Source: Novosphingobium meiothermophilum
Lineage (GTDB): Bacteria > Pseudomonadota > Alphaproteobacteria > Sphingomonadales > Sphingomonadaceae
Direction of reading: 5' to 3'
Length of the DNA stretch: 64,000 bases
Assembly: GCF_003171715.1 (NCBI RefSeq)
Contig: NZ_QGHL01000010.1
Span: 1-64,000 of the forward strand
Below are positions 1 to 7,859 of the stretch, piece by piece. Positions within the stretch are counted from its first letter, which is position 1. Each line of letters starts with the position of its first letter. The notes beneath the pieces are model-generated. The model was not told the origin of the DNA, ran no database searches, and saw only the letters and a list, made by a program, of their open reading frames with translations. The position numbers and the translations under genes were made by a program.

Positions 1-1
1 T

Positions 2-145
2 GGCGAGGCCGAGATCGTCGCCGCGCAGTGCCTCAAGGGCCGTATCCAGCCCCACGACATCGCCGCCATGGCCCTCTTCCTCGCCTCCGACCAGGCCCGC
101 TTCTGCACCGCTCACGCCTACTGGGTCGATGCAGGGTGGCGATGA
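2..145 (+). CDS. SDR family oxidoreductase, C-terminal fragment
   Basis: This is the last 47 codons of a gene that begins before the window. The readable peptide has the tail typical of classical short-chain dehydrogenases: a segment reading DIAAMALFLASDQARF, followed by a YWVDAGWR end where the family usually has a VDGG-type motif. In SDRs this segment closes the C-terminal part of the Rossmann fold near the tetramer interface. The catalytic Tyr/Lys and cofactor motif lie outside the window, so substrate and cofactor cannot be judged. It is followed 59 bases later by a secreted GH5 gene on the same strand, so co-transcription is possible but not shown. The family call is fairly safe; the function is unknown. 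Confidence 0.75.
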   Translation, partial: GEAEIVAAQCLKGRIQPHDIAAMALFLASDQARFCTAHAYWVDAGWR

Positions 146-204
146 AGGGGCGCAGCATTTCCTGAAGGGCCGATAACAGGCCGCATGGGTTGAGGAGCAC
201 GGCA

Positions 205-1212
205 ATGAAACGGAAAACGGCATTCAAGGCACTGACAGCAATCACTTTGCTGCACCTTTCTGGTGCAGCATTTGCGCAGCATGATGTCCAGGGCACAAGC
301 GCGCTTCCGGTGGGTGCCTGCATCAACATGGGCAACCATCTGGAGCCTCCGCGCGAGGGTGAATGGGGCCGCGCCATTGCCGATGATGATTTTGCCATCA
401 TCGCGCGCGCCGGTTTCCAGACCGTGCGCATCCCGGTGCGCTGGAGCGCGCATCTGGACAAGGAAGGCGGGATCGACCCCAAGTTCATGGAACGGGTGGC
501 GCATGTCGTCGGCCTTGCGCGCAAGGCCGGGCTGAACGTGATCCTCAACGATCACAATTTCGAGGCACTGATGCGCGATCCCGCGGGCGAGCGCGAAAGG
601 CTGGCCGGGATCTGGCGGCAGGTGGCGCGCCGTTTTGCCGCAGAGCCGCGCGCGCACCTCTGGTTCGAAATCGCCAACGAGCCGCACGACAAGCTGACCA
701 ATGCCAATCTGGTGGAAACGCTGAGGCCCGCGCTGGCCGCCATCCGCGAGAGCAACCCCGATCGCCCGGTGATCGTGGGGGGCGAGAACTGGAGCGGCAT
801 CGGCTCGCTCGCCACGCTGGAATTGCCCGATGATCCGCACATCGTGCCCACGGTCCACTATTACGATCCGTTCGAGTTCACCCATCAGGGGGCGGAGTGG
901 GTGAACCCCGCGCCGCCGATGGGCCGCACTTATGGCAGTGCGGCCGATGCCGCCCAGCTTGCCCGCGATGTGGAAACCATGCGCGCCTATATCGCCCGCA
1001 CCGGCAAGACGCCCTTCATCGGCGAGTTCGGCGCGATCGACAAGATCCCCGCAGCGCAGCGCGTGCTCTACATGCAGACAGTGCGCGCCGGATGGGCCGG
1101 GCTGGGCGTGGGCACCTGTGCATGGGCCTATACCAACACTTTCCCGCTTTATGACAGCAAGCGCGGCCAGTGGCTGCCCGGAATGCGCGCGGCCATGGGC
1201 CTGACCGAATGA
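205..1212 (+). CDS. Secreted GH5 family glycoside hydrolase (endoglucanase-like)
   Basis: A 335-residue predicted exported enzyme that would hydrolyse beta-1,4 or similar glycosidic bonds in plant polysaccharide. Residues 1-25 form a signal peptide (basic start, hydrophobic core, AFA before the cut). The rest is a GH5-type TIM barrel: the general acid/base lies in WFEIANEPH (E159) and the nucleophile in FIGEFGAID (E274), with the strand-associated HYYDPFEFTHQG segment between. ATG 205 is chosen over an upstream TTG because a GAGGAG-type ribosome site ends about 7 bases before it and it gives a clean signal peptide. The next gene starts 14 bases after the stop, and a GH10 xylanase follows, so the three likely form one xylan/glucan operon. 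The GH5 subfamily cannot be fixed by eye. Confidence 0.9.
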   Translation: MKRKTAFKALTAITLLHLSGAAFAQHDVQGTSALPVGACINMGNHLEPPREGEWGRAIADDDFAIIARAGFQTVRIPVRWSAHLDKEGGIDPKFMERVAHVVGLARKAGLNVILNDHNFEALMRDPAGERERLAGIWRQVARRFAAEPRAHLWFEIANEPHDKLTNANLVETLRPALAAIRESNPDRPVIVGGENWSGIGSLATLELPDDPHIVPTVHYYDPFEFTHQGAEWVNPAPPMGRTYGSAADAAQLARDVETMRAYIARTGKTPFIGEFGAIDKIPAAQRVLYMQTVRAGWAGLGVGTCAWAYTNTFPLYDSKRGQWLPGMRAAMGLTE

Positions 1213-1226
1213 GGGAGACGCCGACG

Positions 1227-2360
1227 ATGACGACACGCCCCTTGCGCCCGCGCCGGATGCGCAATCTTGCCGCCGCTGCCCTGTGCATGCTGGCAGCGCC
1301 GCTGCTGGTGGCTGCCACACAACGCACGCCCGAACTTCAGGCGCTGGATGATGCGCTGCCGGGCAACCTCATCAACGATCCCTCGAACCTCGATTGGCAG
1401 GTCTATGGCCCCGGTGTTGCAAGCAAGCCGGTGAAGGCCGCCGATCTGCCCGGCGGCGGTGCCTTGCAGATCAAGACCGCTCGGCGCGGCGCGGAACTGT
1501 GGGAAGTGGCTGCCAACGCTCCGATCGAAGCGGCGATCAAGCCCGGCCAGCGCATCACCGTGGCCTTCCATGCCCGCACCGTGAAGGCCGAAACGCCCGA
1601 CGGACAGGGCGTGCTGGGCATTCGCGTGCAGCAGAACGTGGCGCCCTTCGGCGGCTTTGCCGACAACCGCCTGACCATCGGCACCGAATGGAAGCTCTAC
1701 GAAGTGACCGCGATTGCCGACCGCGCGATTGCCGCCGGTGAAGCGGTGGTGGCCTTCCAGCTTGCCGGAGCCAGGCAGACCATCGAGATCGGGCAGACTA
1801 TCGTGGTGGAAGGCGCGGCCAGCATCGTGGCCAACCTTGGTGGCGGCAATGCCGGGGCGCCGCCACCGCTGCCCACCCAGCTTGCAGGCAAAGGCCAGCT
1901 TGTGAGCAACGCAACCGCGTTCGATACCTGGCCCGTCTATGGTCCGGGGCTTGCGGGCAAGGTGGTGAATGCCAGCGGCGCCCCCGGCGGCAAGGCCCTG
2001 CAACTGGTCATGCCGCAAAAGATCGAGACCGCGCACGATGCCGGGCTGATCGTGCCGATTGCCGATGCCATCGCCGAGGACGACGTGATGATCGTGGCCG
2101 TGTTGGCACGCGCCACGGCCACAGAGGCAGCCGACGGCACTGCGCGGATCGGCATCCGCGTGCAGCAGAACGCGCCGCCTTATGACGGCTTTGCCGACAA
2201 CGTCCTGCCCATCGGTCCGAACTGGAAGCTGGTCCAGCTCAAGACGCAGTCGCCCATCGGCATTGCCAAGGGTGAAGCCGTGGTGGCGCTCCATCTGGGC
2301 GGCGCCCGCCAGACGGTGGAAGTGGCAGGGGTCTATGTTCTCAAGGGTGTCGCGCCCTGA
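1227..2360 (+). CDS. Secreted protein with two tandem carbohydrate-binding-like domains
   Basis: A 377-residue exported protein with no recognisable catalytic site. Residues 1-30 are an N-terminal signal or anchor. Two homologous units follow, about residues 48-196 and 225-375. Each has a W-x-V-Y-G-P-G motif near its start, a G-I-R-V-Q-Q-N motif in the middle, then GFADN, IG, WKL and a closing GEAVVAF/L, GARQT segment. A proline-rich linker (APPPLP) separates them. The pattern of beta-strands with conserved aromatic residues suggests jelly-roll carbohydrate-binding modules of the CBM4/9 type; this is inference from pattern and context. It lies between GH5 and GH10 genes and probably acts with them at the cell surface or outside. 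A GAGGGA site precedes ATG 1227. Confidence 0.7.
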   Translation: MTTRPLRPRRMRNLAAAALCMLAAPLLVAATQRTPELQALDDALPGNLINDPSNLDWQVYGPGVASKPVKAADLPGGGALQIKTARRGAELWEVAANAPIEAAIKPGQRITVAFHARTVKAETPDGQGVLGIRVQQNVAPFGGFADNRLTIGTEWKLYEVTAIADRAIAAGEAVVAFQLAGARQTIEIGQTIVVEGAASIVANLGGGNAGAPPPLPTQLAGKGQLVSNATAFDTWPVYGPGLAGKVVNASGAPGGKALQLVMPQKIETAHDAGLIVPIADAIAEDDVMIVAVLARATATEAADGTARIGIRVQQNAPPYDGFADNVLPIGPNWKLVQLKTQSPIGIAKGEAVVALHLGGARQTVEVAGVYVLKGVAP

Positions 2361-2414
2361 TGGCGCCGCCCATCCGCAACCGGACTAGCCCGCAAGATGC
2401 AACGGAGTGAAGCA

Positions 2415-3548
2415 ATGACCCTTACCCGACGCGACAGCCTGAAGTGGGGCTCGACGCTGCTTGGCACGATGGCCGCAGGGCTTGCCGCCTCGCCGCTCAT
2501 GGCGCGCGAGGCCGATGCGCCATCCTTGCACAGGCTGGCCACGGCCAGGGGCATGCGCTTTGGCTCGGCGGTGGCGGGCGGCGGCGGCGGAAGCTGGCGC
2601 AACCCGGCCTATGCCGCCCTGCTCGAACGCGAATGCGGCGTGCTGGTGGCCGAAAATGAAATGAAGTGGCAGGCGATCCGACCTTCGGCCACCCGGTTCG
2701 ATTTTGGTGCCTTCGATGGCATTGCGGGATATGCTGCGGAAAAGCGCATGGCGCTGCGCGGCCACACGCTTCTCTGGCATCGTCCGAAGTGGATGCCGGG
2801 CTGGATGGAGACGCACGATTTCGGCAGCCGTCCGGCCACCGCCGCCGCCGACATGATGACGAACCACATCGAAACCGTGTGCGCGCGCTACAAGGACCGG
2901 ATCGGTTCCTATGACGTGGTCAACGAAACCGTCCTGCCCGAAGACGGATCATTGGCGCAGACCGCGCTGTCGCAGGCGATCGGCGGCACCGAGACGCTGG
3001 TTGATCTTGCCTTTCACACCGCGCGCCGGGCCGCGCCGGGGGTGGAGCTGGTCTATAACGACTACATGAGCTGGGAGCCGGGCAACGAGGCGCACCGCAA
3101 GGGAGTGCTGAAGCTGCTCGAAGGTTTCCGCAAGCGGGGCACCCCGGTCGATGCGCTGGGCGTGCAGTCGCATCTCATTGCGCCCGTGCCAAGCGCGGCG
3201 CACCAGCGCGAATGGCGGCGCTTCATCGATGAGGTGGTGGGGATGGGCTATGGCCTTGTCATCACCGAATTCGACGTGCGCGACCGCACCCTGCCTGCCG
3301 ATGTGGCGCTGCGCGACCGGGTGGTGGCCGAAACCACCCGCGCCTATTGCGACATGATGTTCAGCTATGCGCAGCTTCGCGATGTGCTGGCGTGGGGCCT
3401 CGTCGATACCTTCTCGTGGCTTCAGGGCTTCGAACCGCGCAGCGATGGCGAAGTGGCGCGCGGCTGCCTCTATGATGTGGAATACAAGGCCAAGGCGGTC
3501 CACACGGCGCTGGCAGACGCCTTTGCCGCGGCGCCCGCACGCGGATAA
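2415..3548 (+). CDS. GH10 endo-1,4-beta-xylanase with Tat-type signal
   Basis: A 377-residue retaining xylanase that cuts internal beta-1,4 bonds of xylan. The start MTLTRRDSLKWG carries a twin-arginine motif followed by a hydrophobic stretch to about residue 32, so export by the Tat path is likely. GH10 landmarks are in order: AENEMKWQAIRP (about 80-90), HTLLWH (117-122), SYDVVNETV with acid/base E171, and LVITEFDVRD with nucleophile E285, then the W-rich WGLVDTFSWL strand. Length matches single-domain GH10 enzymes. ATG 2415 has a GGAG ribosome site 8 bases upstream and is preferred over the in-frame ATG 18 bases earlier. It ends the GH5-CBM-GH10 group and is followed by a hairpin terminator. 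Confidence 0.95.
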   Translation: MTLTRRDSLKWGSTLLGTMAAGLAASPLMAREADAPSLHRLATARGMRFGSAVAGGGGGSWRNPAYAALLERECGVLVAENEMKWQAIRPSATRFDFGAFDGIAGYAAEKRMALRGHTLLWHRPKWMPGWMETHDFGSRPATAAADMMTNHIETVCARYKDRIGSYDVVNETVLPEDGSLAQTALSQAIGGTETLVDLAFHTARRAAPGVELVYNDYMSWEPGNEAHRKGVLKLLEGFRKRGTPVDALGVQSHLIAPVPSAAHQREWRRFIDEVVGMGYGLVITEFDVRDRTLPADVALRDRVVAETTRAYCDMMFSYAQLRDVLAWGLVDTFSWLQGFEPRSDGEVARGCLYDVEYKAKAVHTALADAFAAAPARG

Positions 3549-3574
3549 GGCGCGGCGCGCACGTTGGCATCAGG

Positions 3575-3614
3575 AAACGCCGGGATGCGGCAGGCGCTGC
3601 TGCCCGGCGTTTTT
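3575..3614 (+). terminator. Intrinsic terminator after the GH10 gene
   Basis: A 10-base-pair stem (3575-3584 AAACGCCGGG with 3603-3612 CCCGGCGTTT) encloses an 18-base loop and runs directly into a T tract (3610-3614). It sits 27 bases after the xylanase stop and would end the GH5-CBM-GH10 transcript before the convergent SnoaL-like gene. Confidence 0.75.
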
Positions 3615-3627
3615 CGCATCAGCCGGT

Positions 3628-4041
3628 TCAGGCGTCGGCCTTGGCCTTGGCTTCGGCGGCAGCGCGGAACACCGCGTGGTCGAAGTAATAGGGCTTGATC
3701 TCGCAGCACTTGCCATCGCGGAAGCGGAACAGTTCGCACAGTTCGGCGGGTGGCAGCGAAGGATCGGCAAACTGGAATGACAGGATCGTCACGGCGTGGT
3801 CCTTGCCCGCAGTCGTTTCCACCCGGTTCAGCGCCACCACATCCACCAGCCCCATGACCTTGACGTAAAGCTCCTGAAGCGCATTCTTGCCGCGATAGAC
3901 GCCTTCCATCGGCAGGCCGGGCGCTTCGGTAACGAAGAAATCGTCGGTCAGCATCGAGGCCGCCTTTTCCCAGTCCCCCGTGCCGGTGGCGGCATAGAGA
4001 TCATCGACGAACTGGATCATTTCCTGTGCAGTCATGGTCAT
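3628..4041 (-). CDS. SnoaL/NTF2-like small protein
   Basis: A 137-residue protein of the NTF2/SnoaL fold, a cone-shaped alpha+beta barrel used in catabolism for isomerase, hydratase or cyclase chemistry, or simply for binding. The typical start helix (MIQFVDDLYAATGTGDWEKAASML), a TDDFFVTEAPGLP strand, the YRGKNALQELY helix and a C-terminal sheet ending FRFRDGKCCEIKPYYF are visible. ATG 4041 is chosen because a GAGAGGG ribosome site lies about 9 bases upstream; an upstream in-frame ATG lacks one. It is divergent from the MDR reductase at 4174 across a 132-base gap that must hold both promoters. Its substrate is unknown, but the placement suggests the same pathway as the neighbouring reductases and SDRs. 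Confidence 0.7.
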   Translation of the reverse strand: MTMTAQEMIQFVDDLYAATGTGDWEKAASMLTDDFFVTEAPGLPMEGVYRGKNALQELYVKVMGLVDVVALNRVETTAGKDHAVTILSFQFADPSLPPAELCELFRFRDGKCCEIKPYYFDHAVFRAAAEAKAKADA

Positions 4042-4173
4042 GGCAAAAAACCCTCTCTCGCGGTGCCATGGAAGATCAACCATGCGCGCGCATCCGAAAC
4101 CTAGCGATATGACTAGCGCTGCGCCGGGCGCGGGCGCGCTATGGGTTCTGGCAAGAGAGAGGACTTGCCGAAA

Positions 4174-5187
4174 ATGACAGCATCCGTCACCCGCCAGATC
4201 ACCTTGGCCCGCCGTCCGGTGGGCGTGCCCGTGCCCGAAGACTTTGCGCTGAAGGAGGCGCCCCGCCCGGTGCCCGGCCCCGGCGAGATTCTGGTGAAGA
4301 TGCGCGTCTGTTCGTGCGATCCGGCCATCCGGGGCTTTCTGGATGACCGGCCAAGCTATCTGCCGCCGGTGGCGCTGGGGGCGCCGATCAACGGCATGTC
4401 ACTGGGCGAGGTGGTGGAATCGCACAATCCCGATTTTCCCGTCGGCACATTGGTGCGCACATTCGCGGTCTGGTCGGAATACTATGTGGTGGGCGCCGAT
4501 GCACTGGGCATCGAAAAGGTGAATGCCGCGCCCGGCGTGCCCTTGCAGCACTACATGGGCGCGCTTGGCCCGGTGGGGCTGACGGCATGGGTCGGCCTGT
4601 TCGAGATCGGCAAGGCAAGGGCTGGTGAAACCGTGCTGGTAAGCGCCGCGGCAGGGGCCACGGGCAGCACCGTGGTGCAACTGGCCAAGGCCGCAGGTTG
4701 CCGTGTGATCGGCCTTGCGGGCGGCCCGGCCAAGGCGCAGATCGTGCGCGATCTGGGCGCTGATGTGGCGATCGACTACAAGGCTGTGCCCGATCTCGCC
4801 GCCGCGATTGCCGAGGCCGCGCCAGAGGGAATCGATGTCTATTTCGACAATGTGGGCGGCGAAACGCTGGACGCCGTGCTGCCGCTGATGCGCCTGCATG
4901 GCCGCGTGGCGGTGTGCGGCATGATCGCGCAGTATAACGATGCCGACAATCCGCACGGCAACCGCAACCTCTGGCAACTCGTGGTCAACCGGCTGACCAT
5001 GCGCGGGTTCATCACCTACGATCACCCCGAAGTGCTGGGCGAGGCGCAGGCCATGCTTGACCGTCTGTTTGCCGAGGGCAAGCTCAAGCCGCTGGAGAAC
5101 CTGCGCGAAGGGCTGGAGAAGCTGCCCGAAGCCTTCATCGACCTGATGAGCGGGCGCACGACCGGCAAGACGCTGGTCCTGATCTGA
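4174..5187 (+). CDS. NADP-dependent zinc-free MDR reductase (curcumin/prostaglandin-reductase type)
   Basis: A 337-residue medium-chain reductase that would reduce the C=C bond of an alpha,beta-unsaturated ketone or aldehyde with NADPH. The N-terminal GroES-like domain has MRVCSCDPAIRGFLDDRPSY and no zinc-ligand cysteine set. The Rossmann domain has the VSAAAGATGSTV nucleotide loop and the IDVYFDNVGGETLDA and RVAVCGMIAQYN strands that mark the YncB/leukotriene B4 dehydrogenase family. It is the first of three paralogues in this window (others at 10988 and 16252). ATG 4174 follows a GAGAGAGGA site. The gene is followed after 17 bases by an SDR, so they are probably co-transcribed with the VOC, ferredoxin and SnoaL genes downstream. 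Confidence 0.88.
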   Translation: MTASVTRQITLARRPVGVPVPEDFALKEAPRPVPGPGEILVKMRVCSCDPAIRGFLDDRPSYLPPVALGAPINGMSLGEVVESHNPDFPVGTLVRTFAVWSEYYVVGADALGIEKVNAAPGVPLQHYMGALGPVGLTAWVGLFEIGKARAGETVLVSAAAGATGSTVVQLAKAAGCRVIGLAGGPAKAQIVRDLGADVAIDYKAVPDLAAAIAEAAPEGIDVYFDNVGGETLDAVLPLMRLHGRVAVCGMIAQYNDADNPHGNRNLWQLVVNRLTMRGFITYDHPEVLGEAQAMLDRLFAEGKLKPLENLREGLEKLPEAFIDLMSGRTTGKTLVLI

Positions 5188-5204
5188 ACGGGGAGGGCAA
5201 AGCC

Positions 5205-5942
5205 ATGGCCGTGCTTGCAGGAAAGACCGCGTTCGTCACCGGCGGGGCATCGGGACTGGGCGAGGCGATTGCCCGCGCCTATGCCGCCGAAGGGGCCAGC
5301 GTGATCGTGGCCGATATCGATGTGGCGGGCGGCAATGCGCTGGCTGCGGACATCGGCGCCCGGTTCGTGGAACTGGATGTGACGCGCGAGGAATCGTGGG
5401 CTGCGGCGGTTGCCCCGATCGCGCGGATCGATGTGCTGGTCAACAATGCCGGGATCACCACGCTCGGTTCGGTCGAAGACCTGACGCTGGCGCAGTTCCG
5501 GCACGAGCTGGACATCGATGTGCTGGGCGTGTTCATGGGCATTCAGGCTGCCCTGCCGAAGATGAAGGCGCATGGCGGCTCGATCATCAACATGTCCTCG
5601 CTTTCGGGGGTGAAAGCATCGGCCAACCTGTGCGCCTACAATGCCGCCAAGGCCGCAGTCACCTTGATGACCAAATCCTGCGCACTGCACTTTGCGCAAA
5701 AAGGCTATGGCATTCGCTGCAATTCGATCCACCCCGGCGCGATCCACACGCCCATCATCGACAAGGTCCTGGCGCAGAGCGACAACCCGGAAGCGCTTTA
5801 CCGCAGCTTCGTGGATGTTCACCCGGTGGGCCGCCTTGGCAAGCCGGAGGAAATCGCCGCAATCGCGGTCTATCTCGCCAGCGATGCCAGCGCCTTTGCC
5901 ACGGGGGCCGAGTTCCGCGTGGATGGCGGAGCTTCGATATGA
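5205..5942 (+). CDS. SDR family oxidoreductase
   Basis: A 245-residue classical short-chain dehydrogenase. The cofactor loop TGGASGLG is near residue 10 and is followed by VADIDV, whose acidic residue favours NAD(H). NNAG lies in the middle, and the catalytic set reads SSLSG then YNAAK. The C-terminal VDGGAS end is regular. It would interconvert a hydroxyl and keto group on a pathway intermediate. It starts 17 bases after the MDR gene and its TGA overlaps the ATG of the VOC gene (ATATGA at 5937-5942), so translation of the two is probably coupled. The substrate cannot be read from sequence. Confidence 0.9.
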   Translation: MAVLAGKTAFVTGGASGLGEAIARAYAAEGASVIVADIDVAGGNALAADIGARFVELDVTREESWAAAVAPIARIDVLVNNAGITTLGSVEDLTLAQFRHELDIDVLGVFMGIQAALPKMKAHGGSIINMSSLSGVKASANLCAYNAAKAAVTLMTKSCALHFAQKGYGIRCNSIHPGAIHTPIIDKVLAQSDNPEALYRSFVDVHPVGRLGKPEEIAAIAVYLASDASAFATGAEFRVDGGASI

Positions 5943-6484
5943 GCGCCAAGACCATCGGGGGGCTGCCGGTTCGGCAGATCGCCTTCTTTGTCGAGGACGT
6001 GCGCGAAGCCGCGCTGGCGCATCACCGGCTCTACGGCTCAGGGCCGTTCTTCGTGGCCGACAATATCCCGCTGGCGCGCGCGGTGCATCGCGGGGTGGAG
6101 CGCCCGCTCGATCATACCTCGGCCTATGGGCAATGGGGCGAAGTGATGGTGGAGTTCGTGGCGCAGAACAATCCCGGCCCTTCGCCGTTCCGCGATCTCT
6201 ACCCCGAAGGATCGGGGCGCTGGGGGATGCACCATCTGGCGATCTTCGTGGACGACGTGGACGCGGCCATTGCCCGCTTTGCCGCCGCTGGCGCAGCCTG
6301 CGCGCTGCGTGCCGAGATGACCGACGGTTTCGTCTTCGCCTTTGCCGACACATCGGCCACGCTGGGCGCGATGACCGAGCTTTACACCCCGACCACAAGC
6401 CTGCTTGATTTCTATGCCATGGTGGCGCAGGCCGCCAAAGGCTGGGATGGCGGCAAACCGGTCAGAACCATCCGTATTTCCTGA
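5939..6484 (+). CDS. VOC (glyoxalase/dioxygenase superfamily) protein
   Basis: A 181-residue protein with two beta-alpha-beta-beta-beta units of the vicinal-oxygen-chelate superfamily. The first opens with VRQIAFFVEDVREAALAH, the second with MHHLAIFVDDVDAAIARF, the latter giving the usual metal-ligand position (MHH). An acidic candidate ligand occurs late in MTELYTPTTS. VOC enzymes include extradiol dioxygenases, epimerases and hydrolases, so the reaction cannot be named. The ATG overlaps the SDR stop by 4 bases, and the Rieske ferredoxin begins 12 bases after its stop. This tight SDR-VOC-ferredoxin order says it acts in the same pathway. Confidence 0.8.
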   Translation: MSAKTIGGLPVRQIAFFVEDVREAALAHHRLYGSGPFFVADNIPLARAVHRGVERPLDHTSAYGQWGEVMVEFVAQNNPGPSPFRDLYPEGSGRWGMHHLAIFVDDVDAAIARFAAAGAACALRAEMTDGFVFAFADTSATLGAMTELYTPTTSLLDFYAMVAQAAKGWDGGKPVRTIRIS

Positions 6485-6496
6485 GGACTTTGCGAC

Positions 6497-6847
6497 GTGA
6501 GCGATACCTGGCACCCCCTTCTGAGCGAGAGCGACTTTCCGGCAGAGGGCAAGCTTGCCGCAAAAGTGGGCGGATGGCACGTGCTCGTGGCCAGGACCGA
6601 CGATGGCTTTCATGCGGTGAACGATCGCTGCACCCATCAGGCCGCGCTGCTTTCCACCGGCCGCATCCGGCGCGGGGCCGTCATGTGCCCGCTGCACGGC
6701 GCGCGCTTTGAAATGGCCACGGGGCGCTGCATCGGCGGGGCCTACAAGGATCTGCGCACATTTCCCGTGCGCGTGGAAGGCGGGCAGATCGAGGTCTGCG
6801 TGCCCGACGCGGCCCCCGGCATGGATGAACTGCCGGTCGTGCTCTGA
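6497..6847 (+). CDS. Rieske [2Fe-2S] ferredoxin (non-heme oxygenase type)
   Basis: A 116-residue small electron carrier. The cluster ligands are in CTHQ (C45, H47) and CPLHG (C64, H67), the two-loop Rieske arrangement, and the whole length is one Rieske domain as in ferredoxins of ring-hydroxylating systems. The start is a GTG at 6497, with GAGGA about 9 bases upstream. No reductase gene is seen nearby. Two Rieske oxygenase subunits lie 11-14 kb downstream on the other strand and are candidate partners; that pairing is inference. The position directly after SDR and VOC genes shows it is expressed with the catabolic operon. Confidence 0.92.
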   Translation: MSDTWHPLLSESDFPAEGKLAAKVGGWHVLVARTDDGFHAVNDRCTHQAALLSTGRIRRGAVMCPLHGARFEMATGRCIGGAYKDLRTFPVRVEGGQIEVCVPDAAPGMDELPVVL

Positions 6848-6926
6848 ACTCGCTCAAAGCGCAGGTTCCGATGGCGCGGCGGCGCGTTACCTTGCCCGCC
6901 GAAACCACTATCGGGAGAGAACGACC

Positions 6927-7355
6927 ATGCCCTTTACCGGCCCCGCCGAAGACCGCCTCGCCATCCGCGAGCTGCTTGAAACCTATGCCGATGCCGTGAC
7001 CCGGTGCGATGCCGATGCCTGGGCGGCAACCTGGGCGCAGGATGCCGAATGGTCGCTGCCCGATTATCCGGAACTTGGCACGACAAGGGGCCGCGATGCG
7101 ATCCGGGCAATGTGGGTGGAAGCCATGAAGAACTTCCCCGGCATCATGTTCGAGGCATGGCCCGGCTCGATCGAGGTCACGGGCGATACCGCCGTGATGC
7201 GCAGCTATACCTCCGAAGTCTATGACCAGAACGGCACGACCATGCGCGACCGCGGGGTCTATGAGGATACCTGCGTGAAAGTGGACGGCCAGTGGCTGTT
7301 CAAGACGCGCACCTTCCGCAACATCCACCGCCAGCACGCCCCCAAGGGCTGCTGA
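6927..7355 (+). CDS. SnoaL-like/NTF2 family protein
   Basis: A 142-residue single-domain protein. It opens with the helix AIRELLETYADAVTRCDADA, then WAATWAQDAEWSLPDYPE, a G-R-D-A-I-R helix, and a closing sheet with YEDTCVKVDGQWLF, the regular pattern of SnoaL_4-type catabolic proteins. Such proteins in sphingomonad clusters often sit with Rieske oxygenases and SDRs and have no assigned reaction. ATG 6927 follows a GGGAGAG site. It is the last gene of the 4174-7355 set and faces the convergent ArsI/CadI gene across a hairpin. Confidence 0.78.
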   Translation: MPFTGPAEDRLAIRELLETYADAVTRCDADAWAATWAQDAEWSLPDYPELGTTRGRDAIRAMWVEAMKNFPGIMFEAWPGSIEVTGDTAVMRSYTSEVYDQNGTTMRDRGVYEDTCVKVDGQWLFKTRTFRNIHRQHAPKGC

Positions 7356-7386
7356 ACACATCCTAGCTGGAAATCAGGGGCTTTTT

Positions 7387-7406
7387 CCGGGGGCACGCGC
7401 CCCCGG
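7387..7406. terminator. Hairpin between convergent genes
   Basis: CCGGGGGC (7387-7394) pairs with GCCCCCGG (7399-7406) around a 4-base loop, a very stable 8-base-pair stem. The flanking GGCT/AGCC can add a few pairs. There is no T run on the exit side for either strand, so it is not a textbook intrinsic terminator, but its place between two convergent stops (7355 and 7425) fits a transcription block. Confidence 0.4.
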
Positions 7407-7424
7407 AGCCGCAGTGCCTTCCCG

Positions 7425-7859
7425 TCAGCAGCAGGCGCTGGCCGGAGCGCTGGCTGAGACAAGCGCGGCAAGATCGGGGCTATCGCCATAGATCGTGCTG
7501 CTGCCTTCGGTGAGAAACGCTTCCCAGACAACCCCGTCGGGGTCGGCAATCCAGCTCTTGCGCGACTTGGCATAGCAGCAGGTTGCCGCGCCTTCATTGA
7601 CCACCGGCGCCTTGGCACTGACGAGGCGCGACTGGACCTCGGCAAGCTCGGCCGCGCTATCGACCTGCAGGCCGACATGCTCGATTCCCTGTGGCCTGCC
7701 ATTGCGCAGCGATACGGCGAAATTGATGCGCGGATCTTCAAGCATCCACTTGGCATAGTCGTCCTTGACCACGCTGGGCGGCGCATCGAACAGGCCGGTG
7801 TAGAACGCAATCGAGGCGTCGATATCAGCTACGCCGACATGAACATGGAAACGCTTCAT
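7425..7859 (-). CDS. arsI: ArsI/CadI family VOC metalloenzyme
   Basis: A 144-residue VOC protein of the ArsI/CadI type. ArsI is an Fe(II)-dependent dioxygenase that cleaves the carbon-arsenic bond of trivalent organoarsenicals; CadI is the cadmium-induced relative. The signature is complete: H5 (MKRFHVHVG), H61 (GIEHVGLQV) and E113 (VVWEAF) fit the metal triad, and the vicinal thiols in ATCCYA (C94, C95) fit the substrate-binding pair. A second CC ends the protein. The start overlaps the ArsR stop by one base, so the two are co-translated under ArsR control. ArsI activity is likely but CadI-like roles cannot be excluded. Confidence 0.85.
   Translation of the reverse strand: MKRFHVHVGVADIDASIAFYTGLFDAPPSVVKDDYAKWMLEDPRINFAVSLRNGRPQGIEHVGLQVDSAAELAEVQSRLVSAKAPVVNEGAATCCYAKSRKSWIADPDGVVWEAFLTEGSSTIYGDSPDLAALVSASAPASACC

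Noticed and set aside
7387-7406. Insertion sequence end suggested by a stable GC hairpin
   Set aside because: No transposase, target duplication or partner inverted repeat; a hairpin between convergent stops explains it.
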